From: Agrobacterium sp. a22-2
GTDB lineage: Bacteria > Pseudomonadota > Alphaproteobacteria > Rhizobiales > Rhizobiaceae
DNA: 64,000 nt
Assembly (NCBI RefSeq): GCF_012276985.1
Contig: NZ_JAAXMM010000007.1
Location: forward strand, 62,001-126,000
Reading direction: 5' to 3'
The notes below the pieces were generated by a model. That model saw only the letters and a program-made list of their open reading frames with translations. It was not told the origin of the DNA and did not search any database. Of this stretch, positions 43,380 to 52,161 are shown in pieces. Every line of letters starts with the position of its first letter. Positions within the stretch are counted from its first letter, which is position 1. The position numbers and the translations under genes were made by a program.

Positions 43380-43703
43380 CTAAAACGGCAGCTTCATGCC
43401 GGGCGGGATCGGCAGGCCCGCGGTCATTTCCTTGGTCTTTTCCGCCATCACGGCTTCGGCCTTGTCCTTGGCATCCTTGTGGGCAGCGACGATCAGGTCC
43501 TCGAGGATCTCGACGTCGTCTTCCTTGAACAATGACGGGTCGATCTTCAGACCCTTCAGATCGCCCTTGCCGGTCATGGTGACCACGACGAGGCCGCCGC
43601 CCGACTGGCCCTGGACTTCAAGCGCGGCGATCTCCGCCTGCATCTGCTCCATCTTGGCCTGCATTTCCTTGACCTTGCCCATCATGCCCATGATGTCGCG
43701 CAT
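43380..43703 (-). CDS. YbaB/EbfC family nucleoid-associated protein
   Basis: The 107-residue protein has the YbaB pattern: N-terminal [28 protein letters not shown] coiled coil, [17 protein letters not shown] strand region and [25 protein letters not shown] helix. It binds DNA non-specifically as a dimer and accompanies dnaX and recR in most bacteria. The ATG at 43703 is better spaced from AAGGAG (8 bases) than the ATG two codons earlier. dnaX lies 44 bases upstream; the recR partner has been displaced. Confidence 0.92.
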   Translation of the reverse strand: MRDIMGMMGKVKEMQAKMEQMQAEIAALEVQGQSGGGLVVVTMTGKGDLKGLKIDPSLFKEDDVEILEDLIVAAHKDAKDKAEAVMAEKTKEMTAGLPIPPGMKLPF

Positions 43704-43747
43704 CGTCATATCTCCTTGGGTTTTATCGTCGAAAAGGATTTCTGAGC

Positions 43748-45622
43748 TTAGAACTCGATATCGTCGCCCGGAAGAATGTCGCCCTCGTCCGATTCGGCGG
43801 CGGCCGGCACGCTTGGCATCTCATCCTCGACGGCCGCGGCACGGATTCTAACGTCGGTCACCTTGGCGCCCGGAAAACGGGCGAGGATGGCGGCCACGTC
43901 AGGATCCTGCATGGCATCGGTCAGGCGCGCCTGGCGCTGCGAGGTTTCGGTTTCAGCAAGGGTCGCATCGCCATCTTCACGGCTGAGGATGACCATCCAG
44001 CGGATCTCGGTCCATTCCTCGAGCCGCTTCTGCAGATCGCTGACAATGGTGCGCGGCGCGTCTGCCGGCAGGTTGATCTCAAGCCGGCCGGGCTCTAGCT
44101 TGACCAGTCGCACGAAACTCCTGAGCAGGGCGCGCAGGCGCGGATCGCGGTTTTTCGAGCAAAGCTCGGCGATATCGTCGAGAGAATTGATCCGCACCTT
44201 CGGAACAGGGGCTTCGGCCGGCTGGACGTCGCGCCTTTCGGCAGGCTGCGGAGCATTCTGGCTGGTCGGCACGGCCTGCAGATGGGCGACAGGCGCGGGA
44301 CTTGCAGGCCGCAGCGCCGGGTCGGGCGCGGCCTGGGCAACGGCCTGGGTGCGATAGGACGCCTGGGGTGCAGCCCCGCCGCCGCCGCGCGGCGGCGATG
44401 GCGCGCGATCGACGGCACCACCGTCCTGGCTCATCTCGAGAAGCCGGCGGGCCGCGTCTTCGGGCGACGGGAGATGCGCGGCATGGGTCAGGCGGATCAG
44501 CACCATTTCGGCAGCCCCTGCCGGACGCGACGAATTCTCGGCCTCGGGAATGCCCTTCAGCAGCATCTGCCAGATACGCGACAGGGCCGTCACAGCCACG
44601 CTCTCGGCGAACTCGCCGCCGCGCAACCGTTCGACCTCGCTGAGCGACGGATCGTTGAGCGCACCGGGGATATATTTCAGGCGGGTCACCAGATGGGTGA
44701 AATCGGCCAGATCGGTGAGCACCACGGTCGGGTTGGCGCCCGCCTCGTACTGGCTGCCAAACTCTTCCAGCGCCGCGGCGACATCGCCGTTGACGATATG
44801 GGCAAAGAGATCGACGATCCGGGCGCGATCGGCAAGGCCGAGCATGGCGCGCACGGCATCCGCCTTCACTTCGCCGACGCCGTGGGCGATGGCCTGATCG
44901 AGCAGCGACAGACCGTCACGGGCCGAGCCTTCGGCGGCGCGGGCGATCATCGCCAGGGCATCCTCTTCGGCCACTATACCCTCTTTCGAGGCAATGGTCG
45001 AAAACAGGCCGACCAGGTCGCCGGCGCTGATGCGTCTGAGATCGAAACGCTGGCAGCGCGACAGGACGGTGATCGGAACCTTGCGGATTTCCGTGGTGGC
45101 AAAGATGAATTTCACATGTTCCGGCGGCTCTTCGAGCGTCTTCAGCAGGCCGTTGAAGGCCTGGGTCGAAAGCATGTGCACTTCGTCGATGATATAGACC
45201 TTGTAGCGTGCCGAGACAGGCCGGTAGCGCACCTGCTCAATGATCTCGCGGATATCGTCGATGCCGGTATGCGAGGCGGCGTCCATCTCGATGACGTCGA
45301 CATGCCGGCCTTCCATGATCGCCTGGCAGTGTTCGCCGGGCACGCGCAAGTCAATGGTGGGCCGATCGATTTCGGGGGTCTTGTAGTTCAGCGCCCGCGC
45401 CAGGATACGCGCCGTCGTGGTCTTGCCCACGCCGCGCACGCCGGTCAGCATATAGGCCTGCGCAATGCGACCCGTCTCGAAGGCGTTGGTGAGGGTTCGG
45501 ACCATCGGCTCCTGGCCGACCATGAGGTCCGTGAAATCTTTCGGCCGGTATTTGCGGGCGAGAACCCGGTAGCCGGCGCCGGCGTTTTTCTCACCTGCTG
45601 CTGTCGGCTCCAAATCGCTCAT
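43748..45622 (-). CDS. dnaX: DNA polymerase III subunit gamma/tau
   Basis: The 624-residue clamp-loader subunit has Walker [16 protein letters not shown], Walker B in YIIDEVHML, and the sensor-1 segment [28 protein letters not shown] Pro/Ala-rich linker (about 400-470) leads to a C-terminal tau-like domain for polymerase binding. The zinc module between the Walker motifs keeps only one of the four Cys of the E. coli protein ([22 protein letters not shown]), as is usual in rhizobia. No programmed frameshift slippery site (A-AAA-AAG) was noticed. The SRP RNA gene lies just upstream on the same strand. Confidence 0.96.
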   Translation of the reverse strand: MSDLEPTAAGEKNAGAGYRVLARKYRPKDFTDLMVGQEPMVRTLTNAFETGRIAQAYMLTGVRGVGKTTTARILARALNYKTPEIDRPTIDLRVPGEHCQAIMEGRHVDVIEMDAASHTGIDDIREIIEQVRYRPVSARYKVYIIDEVHMLSTQAFNGLLKTLEEPPEHVKFIFATTEIRKVPITVLSRCQRFDLRRISAGDLVGLFSTIASKEGIVAEEDALAMIARAAEGSARDGLSLLDQAIAHGVGEVKADAVRAMLGLADRARIVDLFAHIVNGDVAAALEEFGSQYEAGANPTVVLTDLADFTHLVTRLKYIPGALNDPSLSEVERLRGGEFAESVAVTALSRIWQMLLKGIPEAENSSRPAGAAEMVLIRLTHAAHLPSPEDAARRLLEMSQDGGAVDRAPSPPRGGGGAAPQASYRTQAVAQAAPDPALRPASPAPVAHLQAVPTSQNAPQPAERRDVQPAEAPVPKVRINSLDDIAELCSKNRDPRLRALLRSFVRLVKLEPGRLEINLPADAPRTIVSDLQKRLEEWTEIRWMVILSREDGDATLAETETSQRQARLTDAMQDPDVAAILARFPGAKVTDVRIRAAAVEDEMPSVPAAAESDEGDILPGDDIEF

Positions 45623-45701
45623 CGCCCTGCCAGCCTTCTACTCCGCCCGGTGGGTGGGCATGGTCCGGCCCCGCTTTGAATGCCGGCCGGAAAGAACGAA
45701 A

Positions 45702-45800
45702 GGTGGGAGGCTGGCGCGATGACCCGCGCCGTGCTCGTTAGGGCTGCTTCCTTCCGGACCTGACCCGGTTGGCGAGTGGCTCGTCCACCACCAACCTCCC
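45702..45800 (-). ncRNA. ffs: Signal recognition particle RNA (4.5S type)
   Basis: On the minus strand a roughly 99-base transcript starts GGGAGGTTGG and ends CCTCCCACC, its ends pairing. The universally conserved SRP domain-IV sequence GGTCAGGTCCGGAAGGAAG, followed by CAGCC, lies in the middle. The RNA binds Ffh and targets nascent membrane proteins. TTTCGTTCTTT follows the 3' end. Location upstream of dnaX is conserved in rhizobia. Confidence 0.95.
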
Positions 45801-45807
45801 AAGCGCA

Positions 45808-45836
45808 CATATCGGCAATAACGACAGCAAATGCAA
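45808..45836 (-). promoter_or_regulatory. SRP RNA promoter
   Basis: TTGCAT (45831-45836), a 17-base spacer and GATATG (45808-45813) on the minus strand place the start seven bases later at the first G of the RNA, which agrees with the fold-based 5' end. Confidence 0.68.
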
Positions 45837-45887
45837 GCCAAGCCTCCAAAAAACTGTTATGAAAGAGAAAAATCAGGGAGGACTGCC

Positions 45888-46295
45888 GTGGGAGCATTCA
45901 GGCTGGATGAAAGATTGGCGCGCGATAGCGAGCTGTTGATGCGCATGGGTCTTTGTGAACTGCGTCTTATGGGGGACAAGCGCTGGCCCTGGCTGTTGCT
46001 GGTGCCGCAGCGGCCCGATATCACCGAACTGTTCGAGCTGACGCCGCTCGATCAGGCCATGCTGACCTTCGAACAGATCACCGTCGCCGCTGCCCTCAAA
46101 ACCGCCACGGGTGCGACAAAGATCAATGTCGGCGCTCTTGGCAATATCGTTCGCCAGCTCCATGTTCATGTGATCGCCCGCAACGAAGGGGATGCCAACT
46201 GGCCCGGTCCGGTCTGGGGCCACGGCACAACCATTCCTTACGACGACGGCGAAAAACAAGCGTTCAAAACGAGACTTCTCGAAGCCCTGCAATGA
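45888..46295 (+). CDS. HIT-family protein
   Basis: The 135-residue protein contains the HIT signature in the form QLHVHVIARNEGDANWPGPVWG. The first His of the His-x-His-x-His motif is replaced by Gln, as is common in this alphaproteobacterial subgroup. It likely hydrolyses dinucleoside polyphosphates or other nucleotide conjugates. Start is GTG at 45888, supported by AGGGAGGA six bases upstream; the frame is open further but without ribosome signals. Its stop overlaps the nudC start (ATGA), so the two form an operon of nucleotide hydrolases. Confidence 0.87.
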   Translation: MGAFRLDERLARDSELLMRMGLCELRLMGDKRWPWLLLVPQRPDITELFELTPLDQAMLTFEQITVAAALKTATGATKINVGALGNIVRQLHVHVIARNEGDANWPGPVWGHGTTIPYDDGEKQAFKTRLLEALQ

Positions 46296-47254
46296 TCAAA
46301 ACATCCATTTTCGACAATTCCGCCCCGCATCCCGAACCCAGCGCACTGACGGCCTTTTCCCAGAACGGTCTCGATCGGGATGCCGAGCATCGCGACGAAA
46401 CCTGCCTGGAAAAGGCCTTTTCGGTCGAAGGAGCGCATATTCTCGCCTTCACCGGCAATGCGCTTGTGCTCAAGCATGACGGCCAGGTGCTCGATCCGCT
46501 TTTTGCGCCTTACGAACTGCCGGGCCTTGATCCCGATCTCGAGAATGCGGTTCTTCTCGGCTATCAACCAAGCGGCGAGCCGCGGATCGCGCTACCGGTC
46601 AGAACCAGTGCAGAGACGCTTGCCAACGACTACAAGATCGCTGACGGGCGGGCGCTGTTTCGCGACGGATTGATCGGCGAGGAACTGCTGGGCGAAGTCG
46701 CCCAAGGCCTCAGTCTCCTGCACTGGAATGCCGACAATCGCTTCTGCGGCAAATGTGGAAGCCGGACCGAGGCCCGCGTCGGCGGCTACAAGCGCGTCTG
46801 CAGCGCCTGCGAACACACCAGTTTTCCCCGCACCGATCCGGTGGTTATCATGATGGCGATCGACGCGGCGCGTGACCTCTGCCTGCTCGGCCGCAATCAC
46901 CGCTTTCCGGCAGGCATGTATTCCTGCCTTGCCGGCTTCGTCGAGCCTGGGGAAACCATTGAAAATGCCGTGCGCCGCGAGACCCAGGAGGAATCCGGCA
47001 TCAGTATCGGCCGGGTTCGCTATCACGCCTCGCAACCATGGCCGATGCCGCATCAGCTGATGATCGGCTGCTATGCGGAAGCCCTCAATACCGAGGTCAT
47101 CCGCGACGAAGCCGAGCTTGAGGATTGCCGCTGGTTCACCCGGAACGAGGTTGCCGCCATGCTGGAGCAGCGCTCGACCGACGGCCGCACTGCTCCCATC
47201 GATGGTACGATCGCCAACCGGCTGATGGCCGACTGGCTGGAATGGCCGGCCTGA
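46292..47254 (+). CDS. nudC: NADH pyrophosphatase NudC
   Basis: The 320-residue protein has an N-terminal NUDIX-like domain, a zinc ribbon (CGKCGSRTEARVGGYKRVCSAC) and the Nudix box GFVEPGETIENAVRRETQEESGI. The NudC-specific SQPWPMPHQLM motif follows. It cleaves NAD(H) to NMN(H) and AMP, and members can remove NAD caps from RNA. It is coupled to the HIT gene by a four-base overlap. It converges on pheA with ten bases between the stops. Confidence 0.94.
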   Translation: MIKTSIFDNSAPHPEPSALTAFSQNGLDRDAEHRDETCLEKAFSVEGAHILAFTGNALVLKHDGQVLDPLFAPYELPGLDPDLENAVLLGYQPSGEPRIALPVRTSAETLANDYKIADGRALFRDGLIGEELLGEVAQGLSLLHWNADNRFCGKCGSRTEARVGGYKRVCSACEHTSFPRTDPVVIMMAIDAARDLCLLGRNHRFPAGMYSCLAGFVEPGETIENAVRRETQEESGISIGRVRYHASQPWPMPHQLMIGCYAEALNTEVIRDEAELEDCRWFTRNEVAAMLEQRSTDGRTAPIDGTIANRLMADWLEWPA

Positions 47255-47264
47255 CGATTCCAGA

Positions 47265-48119
47265 TCAGAGCTGGGCGCGCATGGGATGGCCCTTGTAGAC
47301 GCCGAGGATGCGGACCTTTTCGGAGAAGAACCGCAGCTCTTCCAGAGCTTGTCTGACCGGCGCATCGTCGGGATGACCTTCGATGTCCGCGTAGAACTGC
47401 GTGGCCACGAAAGTGCCGCCGATCTGGTAGCTCTCCAGCTTCGTCATGTTGATGCCGTTGGTGGCAAAGCCGCCCATGGCCTTGTAGAGGGCGGCAGGAA
47501 TGTTGCGGACATTGAACACGAAAGTGGTCACGAACAGTTCGTCGGGGCTCACGCGCTCCGCCAGCTTTTCTTCACGTGACAGCACGACGAAACGGGTCAC
47601 GTTGTTTTCCGTATCCTCGACATTCTCCGCAATGATCTCAAGGCCGTAGAGATCAGCGGCCAGACGCGGCGCCAGGGCTGCCATCGACCGGTCGCCGGTT
47701 TCCGACACCAGCTTGGCGGCTCCTGCCGTGTCACCGGCCACCACCGGCTTCCAACCGCTGGCACGGATGATCTTGCGGCACTGGCCGAGCGCATGGATAT
47801 GGCTGTGCACGGTCTTGATCTCGTCGCGCCTGACGCCCGGCAGCACCATCAGCTGAAAGCGGATCGGCATGAAATATTCGCCGATGATGTGCAGATGCGA
47901 TTCGGGCAGGAGATAATGGATATCCGCCACGCGGCCGGCGATCGTGTTTTCGATCGGGATCATTGCCAGATCCGCATCGCCGTTTTCAACCGCAACGAAG
48001 GCATCTTCAAACGTTGGACACGGAAGCGGCGCCATATCCGGGAACATGTCGCGGCAGGCCATGTCCGAATTGGCGCCATAATCACCCTGGAAGGCGATGT
48101 TATTGGTTACGCTCGTCAT
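47265..48119 (-). CDS. pheA: Prephenate dehydratase
   Basis: The 284-residue protein has the catalytic PDT domain (IAFQGDYGANSDMACRDMF, MIPIENTIAGRVADIHYLL, and VTRFVVLS with the catalytic Thr-Arg-Phe) and a C-terminal ACT domain (FVFNVRNIPAALYKAMGGFATNGINMTKLESYQ) that senses phenylalanine. It converts prephenate to phenylpyruvate; no chorismate mutase domain is fused. ATG at 48119 fits homologues (MT..NNIAFQG); 48128 is possible. It follows kdsB on the same strand by 12 bases. Confidence 0.95.
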   Translation of the reverse strand: MTSVTNNIAFQGDYGANSDMACRDMFPDMAPLPCPTFEDAFVAVENGDADLAMIPIENTIAGRVADIHYLLPESHLHIIGEYFMPIRFQLMVLPGVRRDEIKTVHSHIHALGQCRKIIRASGWKPVVAGDTAGAAKLVSETGDRSMAALAPRLAADLYGLEIIAENVEDTENNVTRFVVLSREEKLAERVSPDELFVTTFVFNVRNIPAALYKAMGGFATNGINMTKLESYQIGGTFVATQFYADIEGHPDDAPVRQALEELRFFSEKVRILGVYKGHPMRAQL

Positions 48120-48131
48120 GATTTTCATCCG

Positions 48132-48887
48132 TTACTGGGATTTCCGGCCAAGGATCTGGCGAGCCTTCTCAAGATCGTCCGGAGTATCGACACCGAGCGG
48201 CACGGAGTTGACGATTTCCACGTCGATTCGCATTCCCGCCTCCAGCGCCCGCAACTGCTCCAGCGATTCGCGCCGTTCCAGAACGGACGGCGAGAGGCCG
48301 ACGAATCGCTCGAGCGCTGCACGGCGATAGGCATAGAGGCCGATGTGGTGATAGAGCGGGCCGGCGCCATGGGGCGCGGTGGCGCGGGTGAAATAGAGCG
48401 CCCGCAAGCGGCTGTCGGACAGCGGCGAGCCGACCACCTTGACCACATTGGGATTGGTCTTTTCGTGCTCGTCGGTGATCTCGACCGTGAGCGTGGCAAT
48501 GTCGGTCGTCGGGTTGTCGAGCGGCCGCAAGGCGGCGCGAATGGTCTCCGGCTCGACCGTCGGCAGGTCGCCCTGCACATTGATGATCGTCTCGAACCGA
48601 CCATGCGGGTCGGCCTTTGTCAGGGCCTCGTAGATGCGATCGGAACCGGACTGGTGGTCCGACCGGGTCATGACCACCTCGAAGCCGGCGGCCGACACGG
48701 CATCGACAATCCTCTGATCATCGACGGCCACAATGATTCGGCCGACATCGGCTTCACGGGCACGCAGGGCCACCTGAACGATCATCGGCAGGCCGCCGAT
48801 TTCCGCCAGCGGCTTGCCCGGCAGGCGAGTGGACGACATTCTGGCCGGGATCAGCACCAGCACTTTGTCAAATTGGCTATTATTCAT
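48132..48887 (-). CDS. kdsB: 3-deoxy-manno-octulosonate cytidylyltransferase
   Basis: The 251-residue protein has [24 protein letters not shown] at the N-terminus, [16 protein letters not shown] and [12 protein letters not shown] in the CTP and metal site, and [18 protein letters not shown]. It makes CMP-Kdo for lipopolysaccharide core assembly. The ATG at 48887 is preceded by AAGGG; the longer reading to 48968 has no homology. pheA is co-directional immediately downstream, a pairing conserved in rhizobia. cycM diverges 152 bases away. Confidence 0.95.
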   Translation of the reverse strand: MNNSQFDKVLVLIPARMSSTRLPGKPLAEIGGLPMIVQVALRAREADVGRIIVAVDDQRIVDAVSAAGFEVVMTRSDHQSGSDRIYEALTKADPHGRFETIINVQGDLPTVEPETIRAALRPLDNPTTDIATLTVEITDEHEKTNPNVVKVVGSPLSDSRLRALYFTRATAPHGAGPLYHHIGLYAYRRAALERFVGLSPSVLERRESLEQLRALEAGMRIDVEIVNSVPLGVDTPDDLEKARQILGRKSQ

Positions 48888-49039
48888 CGACGGCCCTTCT
48901 ATTCCCACACGAAAAGTGTCAAAAAGTCTCAGTCTGGGGATCACAATCGTGTTGCAACTGTCAAGCAAAAGTCATAGGTTCCGCGCGATTTCAAGGTCTG
49001 CCGGTCCGTGATCCGCCGGTTGCAAGGGAGCGTCTGTAG

Positions 49040-49624
49040 ATGAATTCATATGTGAACATGGGCGTCGGTGCTTTGCTCGGCACAGTTTTCGTCCTGATGT
49101 CCGTGTCCATAGCCTCCGAAGGGATTTTCCATTCGGAAGTTCCCGAAAAGGAAGGCTTTGCCATCGTGGCCGAAGCCTCCGGCGAAGCCGAGGCCGGCGC
49201 TGAGACGGCCGCTGCCGCAACCCCGATCGCCGTGCTGCTGGCCAGCGCCGATGCGACCGCCGGTGAAGCCATATTCAAGAAATGTGTGAGCTGTCACACC
49301 GGCGAAAAGGGTGGAGCCAACAAGGTCGGCCCCAACCTTTTCGGCCTGGTCGAGCGCCCGATCGCCACTCACGAAGGTTTCGGCTATTCGGCTGCCATCA
49401 AGGATTTCTCCAAGGGCGGCACGGTCACTTGGACCTTTGACAACCTCAACCACTTCCTGACGGCCCCGAAGAAGTTCATCCCTGGTACGGCTATGGGCTT
49501 TGCCGGCCTCAAGAAGGACGACGAGCGCGCCAACCTGATCGCCTATCTGCGCACCTTGGCCGATACGCCGGTCGCCCTGCCCGATCCGGCCGCAGCCCCG
49601 GCACCGGCACCAGCCACGAACTGA
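49040..49624 (+). CDS. cycM: Membrane-anchored cytochrome c (CycM type)
   Basis: The 194-residue protein has one N-terminal uncleaved membrane anchor (residues about 7-25), an Ala/Glu-rich linker and a class I cytochrome c domain. CVSCH (about residues 91-95) binds haem, and the Met of [22 protein letters not shown] is the axial ligand. A Pro/Ala tail closes the protein. CycM delivers electrons to an aa3-type terminal oxidase in Bradyrhizobium and relatives. It is followed by a good terminator. Confidence 0.93.
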   Translation: MNSYVNMGVGALLGTVFVLMSVSIASEGIFHSEVPEKEGFAIVAEASGEAEAGAETAAAATPIAVLLASADATAGEAIFKKCVSCHTGEKGGANKVGPNLFGLVERPIATHEGFGYSAAIKDFSKGGTVTWTFDNLNHFLTAPKKFIPGTAMGFAGLKKDDERANLIAYLRTLADTPVALPDPAAAPAPAPATN

Positions 49625-49652
49625 GTTCAGGCTACGCCTTTTCAGATTCGAT

Positions 49653-49680
49653 AATGCCCGGCCAAAAGCCGGGCATTTGT
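49653..49680 (+). terminator. Terminator shared by cycM and the GMC operon
   Basis: ATGCCCGGC (49654-49662) pairs perfectly with GCCGGGCAT (49668-49676) around CAAAA, followed by TTGTGTTTG on the plus strand. It lies 30 bases after cycM and 12 bases after the end of the convergent operon. Confidence 0.8.
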
Positions 49681-49691
49681 GTTTGTGCCGA

Positions 49692-51347
49692 TTACTGGAC
49701 GTGCTGCCTGGCTCTCGGCCGTATGTCGTTACGCTCGTCGGCAAAGATTGCCGGCGGCAGGGGCTGCAGATCGCGAATGAGATCGGCGGCCTTTTCCCCC
49801 ACCATGATGGTCGGCGCATTGGTGTTGCAGGACGGCACACGCGGCATGACCGAACTGTCGCAGACCCGCAGACCTTCGATACCGCGGACCTTCAGGGACA
49901 GATCGACGACCGCCATGTCATCGACGCCCATCTTGCAGGTACCGACCGGGTGGTGATCGGTCTTGGCATTGGCGCAGCCATAGTCGAACAGCTGCTCGTC
50001 AGACATCACCTTCGGTCCCGGCAGGCGTTCGGCCATGATGAAGGGTTTCAAGGCCGCCTGCTGGAAGATTTCACGCGCGATCTTCAGACCTTCCAGCGAC
50101 ATCTGCCGGTCATGGGGATCGGCCCAGTAATTCGGATCGATCAGAGGGGCTGCACCCGGATCGGCGGCCGACAGCCGGACCGTGCCACGTGAGCGGGGAT
50201 GCAGATAGGCGGAATTGAGCGTCACGCCGGCATTCTTCAGCTTTTTGACGCCCGCCTCGATGCCGGAGCCGAGACCCAGGTGGAACTGGATGTCGGGTGA
50301 GCGTGCTTCATCCTCCGCATACCAGAAGCCGCCGGTCTCGAAGAGGGACGAGGCGACCGGACCGGACCGGAACAGCAAATATTCAAGGCCTGCCCATAGG
50401 GTGCGATGCAATTTGGCCACGCCGTCATAGGTATGATCGCCGGTGCATTCGGATATTACGAAGAGGTCGAGATGGTCCTGCAGATTGGCACCAACGCCCG
50501 GCAGATCGTGCAGCACCTTGACGCCAACGGACTTTAGATGATCGGCTGGACCTATGCCCGATTGCAGCAGCAGTTTGGGGGAGCCGATCGCGCCCGATGT
50601 GACGATGACCTCGCTCTCGGCCACGAGCAATTCGGGCCTGCCGGAGGCTATAATCTCGACACCGACAGCCCGACGGCCATCCAGCACGATGCGCGACACC
50701 GGGGCACCGGTGCGAATCGTCAGGTTGGGGCGGCCCTTGATCGGCGAGAGATAGGCGAGCGATGCCGACGAGCGGCGGCGATTGCGCTGTGTCAGCTGGT
50801 AGAAACCGACGCCCGCCTGTTGGCGCCCGTTGAAATCGGGATTGTAGGGGATGCCCAGTTCCTGGCCGGCGCGGATATAGGCATCGCAGATCGGCAGGGC
50901 AGAGACCGGCATGGAAACGCCGAGCGGCCCGCCATAGGCGTGATAGTCGTCGGCGAAGCGCTGGTTGTCCTCGGCACGCTTGAAATAGGGCAGGACGGAG
51001 CGATAGTCCCAGCCAGAGCAGCCATCTTCCGACGCCCAGAGATCATAGTCCGCGCGGTTGCCGCGCGTATAGAGCTGCGCATTGATCGACGAGCCGCCGC
51101 CCAGCACCTTGGCCTGGGTATAGCGCAGCACGCGGCCCTTCATGTGCTTCTGCGGCACGGTCTCCCAGCCCCAGCTGGCGACGCCCTTGGTCATCTTGGC
51201 AAAGCCGGCCGGCATGTGGAACAGCGGATTCCAATCGCCGCCGCCGGCTTCCAGCAGCAGCACATTGGTATCGGGATCCTCCGACAGCCGGTTGGCGAGC
51301 ACGCAACCGGCCGGGCCTGCGCCGGTGATGATGTAATCATAGGTCAT
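49692..51347 (-). CDS. GMC-family FAD oxidoreductase (choline dehydrogenase-like)
   Basis: The 551-residue protein begins MTYDYIITGAGPAGCVLANRLSED, the FAD-binding beta-alpha-beta motif. It has the GMC signature VLGGGSSINAQLYTRGNRADYDLW, the second signature TSGAIGSPKLLLQSGIGP and the catalytic-His region HHPVGTCKMG, ending in NAPTIMVGEKAADLI. It should oxidise a primary alcohol group, as BetA does with choline, passing electrons to a quinone or other acceptor. There is no signal peptide. ATG at 51347 is preceded by GAGGA. It is the last gene of a seven-gene operon with a sugar-type transporter, so the substrate may be an imported sugar alcohol or derivative rather than choline. Confidence 0.9.
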   Translation of the reverse strand: MTYDYIITGAGPAGCVLANRLSEDPDTNVLLLEAGGGDWNPLFHMPAGFAKMTKGVASWGWETVPQKHMKGRVLRYTQAKVLGGGSSINAQLYTRGNRADYDLWASEDGCSGWDYRSVLPYFKRAEDNQRFADDYHAYGGPLGVSMPVSALPICDAYIRAGQELGIPYNPDFNGRQQAGVGFYQLTQRNRRRSSASLAYLSPIKGRPNLTIRTGAPVSRIVLDGRRAVGVEIIASGRPELLVAESEVIVTSGAIGSPKLLLQSGIGPADHLKSVGVKVLHDLPGVGANLQDHLDLFVISECTGDHTYDGVAKLHRTLWAGLEYLLFRSGPVASSLFETGGFWYAEDEARSPDIQFHLGLGSGIEAGVKKLKNAGVTLNSAYLHPRSRGTVRLSAADPGAAPLIDPNYWADPHDRQMSLEGLKIAREIFQQAALKPFIMAERLPGPKVMSDEQLFDYGCANAKTDHHPVGTCKMGVDDMAVVDLSLKVRGIEGLRVCDSSVMPRVPSCNTNAPTIMVGEKAADLIRDLQPLPPAIFADERNDIRPRARQHVQ

Positions 51348-51393
51348 GGTCGTGTCCTCAAGTCTTCTTTGGGGCGCACCGCACGCACATCCG

Positions 51394-52161
51394 CTAAAGC
51401 CGCGCGATCGACAACCCGCCATCGGCATCGATGATCGAGCCGGTAGCAAAGCTGAATTTTCCCGACACCAATGCCGAAACGATGGCGCCGAGATCGGCCG
51501 GTTCACCCCAGCGTTTCATCGGCACCAGGCCACTCTCGATCAACCCGTCGTATTTGGCCGAGACGGCCGCCGTCATTTCCGTGCGGATGATGCCCGGACG
51601 CAGCTCGAAAACAGCGATGCCGCATTCGGCAAGGCGCAAGGCCAATCCCTGGCAGAAGCTCGACAGGCCCGATTTTGTCATGCAGTAGTCCAGCCGTTCC
51701 GGCGAACTCATTTCAGCCGAAACGGAGGTGACCGTCACGATCGACCGTGCTGCGCGAGGCTCGCATCCCAGCATGGCCTTCACCACGGCCTGCGTGAAAA
51801 ACACGGTGCCGCGCAGGTTGGTGGCGACGATCCGGTCGAAATTCTCCGGCAACAGGTCAAGGAAATCGCCCCGAACCACGGAAGCGATGCCGGCATTGTT
51901 GACCAGGCAGTCTATGCTGCCGAAGCGCGTCATGACCTGATCCACGACCGCTTGATGCCCGGCCAGGTTGCTCAGATCGGACGGAAGATAGATCGCCTGC
52001 GATCCAAGGTTTTCTAGCTCCCGAAGAACAAGATCGTCGGCCATCGCCTCGTCCACACCGGTGAGGGCGATATCGAAGCCATCCGCAGCAAGCGCCCGGG
52101 CAATGCCAAGGCCAATGCCGCGGCGGCCTCCGGTCACGATGGCCACGGCGCGCCGGGTCAT
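51394..52161 (-). CDS. Short-chain dehydrogenase/reductase
   Basis: The 255-residue classical SDR has the cofactor motif TGGRRGIG (residues about 10-17), NNAG, and the catalytic Ser with YCMTK (Tyr-x3-Lys). The C-terminal DADGGLSIARL is typical of 3-ketoacyl-ACP reductase-like or sugar dehydrogenases. It probably interconverts a ketone and a secondary alcohol with NAD(P) in the same pathway as the flanking GMC enzymes. Its ATG overlaps the stop of the upstream GMC gene (ATGA), so the two are translationally coupled. Confidence 0.9.
   Translation of the reverse strand: MTRRAVAIVTGGRRGIGLGIARALAADGFDIALTGVDEAMADDLVLRELENLGSQAIYLPSDLSNLAGHQAVVDQVMTRFGSIDCLVNNAGIASVVRGDFLDLLPENFDRIVATNLRGTVFFTQAVVKAMLGCEPRAARSIVTVTSVSAEMSSPERLDYCMTKSGLSSFCQGLALRLAECGIAVFELRPGIIRTEMTAAVSAKYDGLIESGLVPMKRWGEPADLGAIVSALVSGKFSFATGSIIDADGGLSIARL

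Noticed and set aside
43748..45622. Loss of the dnaX zinc module as a sign of gene decay
   Set aside because: Loss of three of four Cys is the normal state in rhizobial DnaX; all ATPase motifs are intact.
49040..51347. cycM as the electron acceptor gene of the adjacent GMC oxidoreductase
   Set aside because: The genes are convergent with a terminator between them, CycM belongs to the aa3 oxidase pathway, and the GMC protein has no export signal to reach a periplasmic cytochrome.
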